Shown one piece after another: positions 13,922 to 14,946 of a stretch of 14,946 nucleotides of DNA. The position numbers and the translations under genes were made by a program. The stretch comes from an uncultured Eubacteriales bacterium. Lineage in GTDB: Bacteria > Bacillota > Clostridia > Oscillospirales > CAG-272. The notes under the pieces were generated by a model. That model did not search any database and was not told the origin of the DNA. It worked only from the letters and a program-made list of their open reading frames with translations. The first letter of the stretch is position 1, and each line of letters starts with the position of its first letter. Where the stretch lies: contig CAKRWK010000005.1 of NCBI GenBank assembly GCA_934417455.1, forward strand, positions 1 to 14,946. Direction: 5' to 3'.

Positions 13922-13947
13922 CGACGGCAAGCACGCGCCTGCCGTCG
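13922..13947 (+). terminator. Weak terminator or attenuator between the two lipoprotein genes
   Basis: CGACGGCA (13922-13929) and TGCCGTCG (13940-13947) form an 8-bp stem with a 10-nt loop, 35 nt past the stop of the solute-binding gene. It is followed by CCTCTTTC rather than a clean T-run, so read-through into the next gene is plausible. I see no convincing promoter in the remaining 149 nt before ATG 14097. Confidence 0.5.
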
Positions 13948-14096
13948 CCTCTTTCGGATAAAGGGAATCCATACCGACCGTTTGTCTTTTTTGTCGTCAT
14001 ACCGACTGACAGAGAGACTTTCCGAACACAACGGCACCGTACCGTCCCTCTTTCCGGGCGACGGGCGGCGCCCCTCTATTGAATAAGGAAAAAATT

Positions 14097-14946
14097 ATGA
14101 AAAAAATATTTTCTCTTTTGCTTCTTGTCGCGCTGTGCGTCTTCGGCTTTGCCCTGACCTCCTGCGGCAAGAAAGAGAAGCCGACTCCGGACGACAAACA
14201 GCCCACCGGCCGTCTCAACATCGTCAAGAACGGCGAGAGCGATTTTGAAATGGTGTATCCCGCCGGCAATACGGCCATGCAAAAACGCGCCAACGAACTG
14301 TCCAACAAACTGAACGCCCTGACGGGTATGCGTTTCCGTCCCGTGGCCTCGGACAAGGCAACGGGCGAATACCGCATTCTCGTCGGCAACGTGAACGACG
14401 ATCTGGTCAAGCAACTCATCCGCGAGGTGGCCGACGACACGGACGATTTGCGCTGGGGCTGGGCGACGAACGCAAACACCATCGCTTTCTACGCGAACGA
14501 GGACGTCGCGTGGGAGAAACTGTTCCTTTCCTTGGTAGATATCGTCAGCGACAGCGGGGATTTTGTTCTTGGATACCCCAAGTCGAGCGTTGACCTTATG
14601 ACAAGAAAAGATTACGAAAAAGAACTGGCCGACCTCGAGGCCGCGCGTCACGAAGCCGAGAGACAGGAACTCAACAAGAAGAACGCCGAACTGAAACAAC
14701 TGATTGCCGCCATCGGTATTGCCGATTTTATGGACTGCGATTACAGCGGCGCGCTTCCGTCGAATGTCTATGATATGTCCGCGGACGCCCGTGTCAGAGG
14801 CTACACCGTCGGCACATCTGCCACCCCCACGCCGCGCACGGGTCAGCATCCCCGCCTGCTCTTCACGAACGACGACCTGCCCGGTATCCGCGCTTACCTG
14901 AAAGCCAACCCCGAAGCGGAACAGAAGCTCAAGCAGCAGGTCAACA
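14097..14946 (+). CDS. Heparinase II/III-like lipoprotein, partial (C-terminus beyond right edge)
   Basis: ATG 14097 opens a frame of 283 codons with no stop before the window edge; AAGGA lies 7 nt upstream. Signal peptide 1-22 with lipobox LTSC gives lipid attachment at C23, so the protein is anchored outside the membrane. Residues about 38-165 form a domain (MQKRANELSNKLNALTG, EYRILVGNVND) resembling the N-terminal accessory domain of GH67/GH20-type sugar enzymes. Residues about 170-205 are a charged helix or coiled coil. Residues 251-280, beginning HPRLLFTNDDLPGIRAYL, match the opening of heparinase II/III-type polysaccharide lyases and related alginate lyases. It sits 209 nt after the solute-binding gene and may be co-transcribed. 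The lyase call rests on this short segment, because the catalytic region is not in the window. Confidence 0.7.
   Translation, partial: MKKIFSLLLLVALCVFGFALTSCGKKEKPTPDDKQPTGRLNIVKNGESDFEMVYPAGNTAMQKRANELSNKLNALTGMRFRPVASDKATGEYRILVGNVNDDLVKQLIREVADDTDDLRWGWATNANTIAFYANEDVAWEKLFLSLVDIVSDSGDFVLGYPKSSVDLMTRKDYEKELADLEAARHEAERQELNKKNAELKQLIAAIGIADFMDCDYSGALPSNVYDMSADARVRGYTVGTSATPTPRTGQHPRLLFTNDDLPGIRAYLKANPEAEQKLKQQVN

Overview
The window is GC-rich and densely coding, with consensus sigma-A type promoters (TTGACA-N17-TACAAT), purine-rich ribosome binding sites, short lipoprotein signal peptides (lipobox LSSC and LTSC) and no sign of an outer-membrane system. This fits a high-GC monoderm Firmicute of the Clostridia, probably an uncultured gut-type, polysaccharide-using lineage. 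The assignment is inference from protein style; there is no rRNA, tRNA or phylogenetic marker here to settle it. I see no CRISPR array, insertion sequence or tRNA.

Layout. (1) Positions 1-2033, minus strand: the first 677 codons of a cytoplasmic GH78 alpha-L-rhamnosidase whose 3' end lies off the left edge. (2) 2190-7620, minus strand: a four-gene operon read right to left from a near-consensus promoter at 7689-7717. It holds an O-antigen-ligase/polymerase-like membrane protein, an M18 aminopeptidase, an M20C dipeptidase (PepD) and an M29 aminopeptidase, joined by a 4-nt start/stop overlap and gaps of 18 and 47 nt. A hairpin at 2086-2120 may end it. (3) 7814-8869, plus strand: an RNase III with its own promoter. 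It has two dsRNA-binding domains and a four-unit repeat linker, and it lacks the usual housekeeping neighbours. (4) 8870-9158: a short intergenic region with a very strong minus-strand terminator and a possible small structured RNA. (5) 9159-9686, minus strand: a small repeat-containing membrane protein with its own consensus promoter. (6) 9809-11607, plus strand: a CYTH-domain protein overlapping by one base with an NTP_transf_5-type nucleotidyltransferase. (7) 11608-12030: a 423-nt non-coding stretch with a terminator-like hairpin, an AT-rich palindrome, a promoter and a structured leader. (8) 12031-13887 and 14097 to the right edge: two lipoproteins, a solute-binding-like protein with an N-terminal Cys/His-rich module, then the start of a heparinase II/III-like enzyme that runs off the window.

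How the parts may work together: the left edge (rhamnosidase) and the right edge (surface solute-binding protein plus surface polysaccharide-lyase-like enzyme) suggest a bacterium that cuts acidic or rhamnose-containing polysaccharide outside the cell and finishes the oligosaccharides inside. The three peptidases form an intracellular peptide-degradation unit. The two terminal genes are open at the window edges and were read by direct translation. Several upstream start codons are rejected because a promoter or a Shine-Dalgarno sequence lies inside the longer frame. The most unusual items are the tandem-dsRBD RNase III, the repeat-containing small membrane protein, the CYTH/nucleotidyltransferase pair and the solute-binding protein fused to a Cys/His module.
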